Assembly: GCA_018993265.1 (NCBI GenBank) | Contig: JAGKSW010000156.1 | Location: 1-44,273, forward strand | DNA: 44,273 bases | Direction of reading: 5' to 3' | Origin: Nostoc sp. TH1S01 | GTDB taxonomy: Bacteria; Cyanobacteriota; Cyanobacteriia; Cyanobacteriales; Nostocaceae | Shown: one piece after another, positions 43,175-44,273 of the stretch | Layout of the letters: every line of letters begins with the position of its first letter | How positions within the stretch are numbered: the first letter of the stretch is position 1 | The notes under the pieces: model-generated | Database searches by the model: none | Told to the model about the DNA's origin: nothing | What the model saw: the letters and a program-made list of their open reading frames with translations, nothing else | Translations under genes and position numbers: made by a program

Positions 43175-43291
43175 GACTAGAGGTTAGAGGTTATAGGCTA
43201 TCACCTACGGTGGGCGGAACGCCATCGCACAATAGACAAAACAATTGCAAAGTGTTAGCATGAAATTATCAAATAATTTTATGAAAATATC

Positions 43292-43579
43292 ATGCTTAGT
43301 TTGAGTGAAATCTATCCTCTCTCAGAGTTCCAGCGGGGTGCGAAAGCTTTCCTGGCAAGACTCAAAGAAACTAAAGCACCAATAGTTCTGACTGTTAATG
43401 GTAAAGCTACTGCCGTTGTTCAAGATGCTGAAGGCTACCAGCAACTTCTCGATAGGCTTGAGTTACTGGAGTCTATTGTCGGTATCCGCAAAAGTATTGA
43501 AGAATTTGAGCAAGGGAAAGGGATACCTCTAAAGCAAGCATTTGCAGAACTTCGGGAAAAATATGGCCTACCAGATTGA
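43292..43579 (+). CDS. Phd/YefM family antitoxin
   Basis: A 95-residue antitoxin with the Phd/YefM fold signature: IYPLSEFQRGAKAFLARLKETKAPIVLTVNGKATAVVQDAEGYQQLLDRLE, followed by the C-terminal toxin-binding helix IRKSIEEFEQGKGIPLKQAFAELREKYG. It probably represses its own operon and neutralises the ParE-like toxin encoded next. It overlaps the toxin start by 17 bp. The A+T-rich 43180-43291 stretch, with GAAATTATCAAATAATTT, holds the promoter. Confidence 0.88.
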   Translation: MLSLSEIYPLSEFQRGAKAFLARLKETKAPIVLTVNGKATAVVQDAEGYQQLLDRLELLESIVGIRKSIEEFEQGKGIPLKQAFAELREKYGLPD

Positions 43580-43739
43580 AATATCTCCTACTGCGGTAGC
43601 TGATATAGAAAGTATTTTTCTTTGGATCAAGCAGGATTCACCGGAAAACGCTTATCACTGGGTAAGAGAAGGCTATAAAAACCTAGCGTGGCAAAACTTA
43701 CTAGAGAGGAGTGTACATCCTGTAATCTTGACCTTGTAG
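43563..43739 (+). pseudogene. ParE/RelE-type toxin, truncated
   Basis: ATG 43563 inside the antitoxin 3' end begins AYQIEISPTAVADIESIFLWIKQD, the typical first strand and helix of RelE/ParE toxins, and continues to about residue 38 (YHWVREGY). The rest (KNLAWQNLLERSVHP...) no longer resembles the family and stops at 58 residues, instead of about 95. The break is probably where a transposable element with the transposase-like gene at 43760 inserted. Loss of the C-terminal catalytic region should inactivate it. Confidence 0.75.
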
Positions 43740-43759
43740 CGAAATAATGGTGGAGAAAC

Positions 43760-44256
43760 TTGGCAAGAAAAAGTCTAAAACCAGAGGCAACATCTTTTGA
43801 AGTACTCGATTGTGTTCAAAAAAAATGCCCTTCGTGCGGTCAAGCAATGTGGAATGAATACAATAATCCTCGACATATAAGAACGTTAAATGGAGTAGTA
43901 GAACTACAGCTAAAAATTCGGCGATGTCAAAATAAGTCATGTCTGCGGTACAAAAAAGCATATCGACCAGAGCAAGAAGGTTATTTAGCTCTACCACAAA
44001 ACGAATTTGGTTTAGATGTGATTGCTTATATAGGAGCATTACGCTACCAGGAACATAGAAGTGTTCCCCAAATACACGCTCACCTCGAATTAAAAGGTAT
44101 ATGTATAAGTCAACGAACGGTCACGCACTTAATTGACAGATATGACGAGAAAATTCTTTATGGCTAAAAGACCATAAAAGATTAAAAGCAATAATGGCTA
44201 ATCAAGGACGGGTGATATTAGCAATTGATGGGATGCAGCCAGAAATTGGACATGAA
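43760..44256 (+). pseudogene. Transposase, frameshifted and interrupted
   Basis: From TTG 43760, a 135-residue frame begins with a zinc-ribbon-like part (KKCPSCGQAMW, CQNKSCLRYKK), then helical HTH segments (LRYQEHRSVPQIHAHL, ISQRTVTHLIDRYDE), and ends at TAA about 44165. One base missing near 44159 explains the stop: in the next frame WLKDHKRLKAIMANQGRVILAIDGMQPEIGHE follows at once, with DG as candidate first catalytic Asp. This runs directly into the IS terminus at 44257. Family not recognised; it resembles DDE transposases of cyanobacterial IS elements. Confidence 0.7.
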
Positions 44257-44273
44257 CAGGACTTACGCAACTG
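44257..44273 (+). mobile_element. IS terminus (17 bp), element continues beyond the window
   Basis: CAGGACTTACGCAACTG is the exact reverse complement of 193-209. It interrupts the transposase frame after GHE, so a second IS of the same family as the one at the left edge probably inserted in the decayed transposon here. Confidence 0.7.

Noticed and set aside
44140-44175. Programmed frameshift in the transposase.
   Set aside because: The short slippery context is weak and the gene is also interrupted by another IS, so a deletion is the simpler explanation.

Overview
The window comes from a filamentous, heterocyst-type cyanobacterium (Nostocales: Nostoc, Calothrix, Tolypothrix and relatives). 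The evidence is the light-independent protochlorophyllide reductase gene chlB, the Rubisco assembly factor raf1, the photosystem I assembly gene ycf37, a menG methyltransferase, many GCGATCGC (HIP1) octamers, and a very high load of short tandem heptamer-type repeats (STRR) and small hairpin elements typical of that order. It reads as ordinary chromosome peppered with small mobile elements. No rRNA, tRNA or CRISPR array was seen.

Layout. 1-209: 3' end of an insertion sequence. 0.3-2.7 kb: a two-gene envelope unit (SGNH hydrolase, DUF4864) on the minus strand and a small orphan ORF. 2.8-4.7 kb: a solitary N4-cytosine-type DNA methyltransferase, then a graveyard of three miniature elements lying against at least one broken gene. 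4.95-12.4 kb: topA, a 45-residue ORF, aroQ, an ADP-ribosylglycohydrolase-like protein that lacks its metal ligands, and a 7TM-HD phosphohydrolase. 12.6-18.2 kb: Uma2 nuclease, menG-DUF445 unit, response regulator, raf1 and a small acidic protein. 18.3-25.1 kb: GT-C glycosyltransferase, UvrD/Rep-like helicase invaded by STRRs, a retropepsin-like two-gene unit and a secreted protein with four 94-residue repeats. 25.2-31.6 kb: rpmI-rplT, a solute-binding protein, ycf37, copper amine oxidase and chlB.

31.7-37.1 kb is the main accessory island. It holds a DUF6883-DUF4926 pair, a DUF3349 protein, a PIN-domain toxin gene killed by an in-frame stop, a plasmid-type CyRepA1 replication protein of about 1034 residues, and an antitoxin whose overlapping toxin gene is cut off after seven codons by a miniature inverted-repeat element. 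It looks like a decayed integrated plasmid. 37.2-43.2 kb: a ketosynthase, a tightly divergent cytosine deaminase / nucleoside hydrolase pair, proA, a conserved unknown and ureE-ureF without ureG. 43.3-44.3 kb: a Phd/ParE-type toxin-antitoxin pair whose toxin is broken by a decayed transposase gene, itself interrupted at the window edge by the same 17-bp IS terminus found at the left edge.

The strongest theme is genome remodelling by small repeats. At least three miniature-element families can be delimited here. One has an 11-bp target duplication, one is present as an inverted pair, and one truncates a toxin gene. STRR heptamers have also entered coding sequences. No complete new defence or biosynthetic system is convincing. 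The best candidates for new biology are the CyRepA1 island, the retropepsin-like pair, the four-repeat secreted protein and the metal-site-less ADP-ribosylglycohydrolase homologue.
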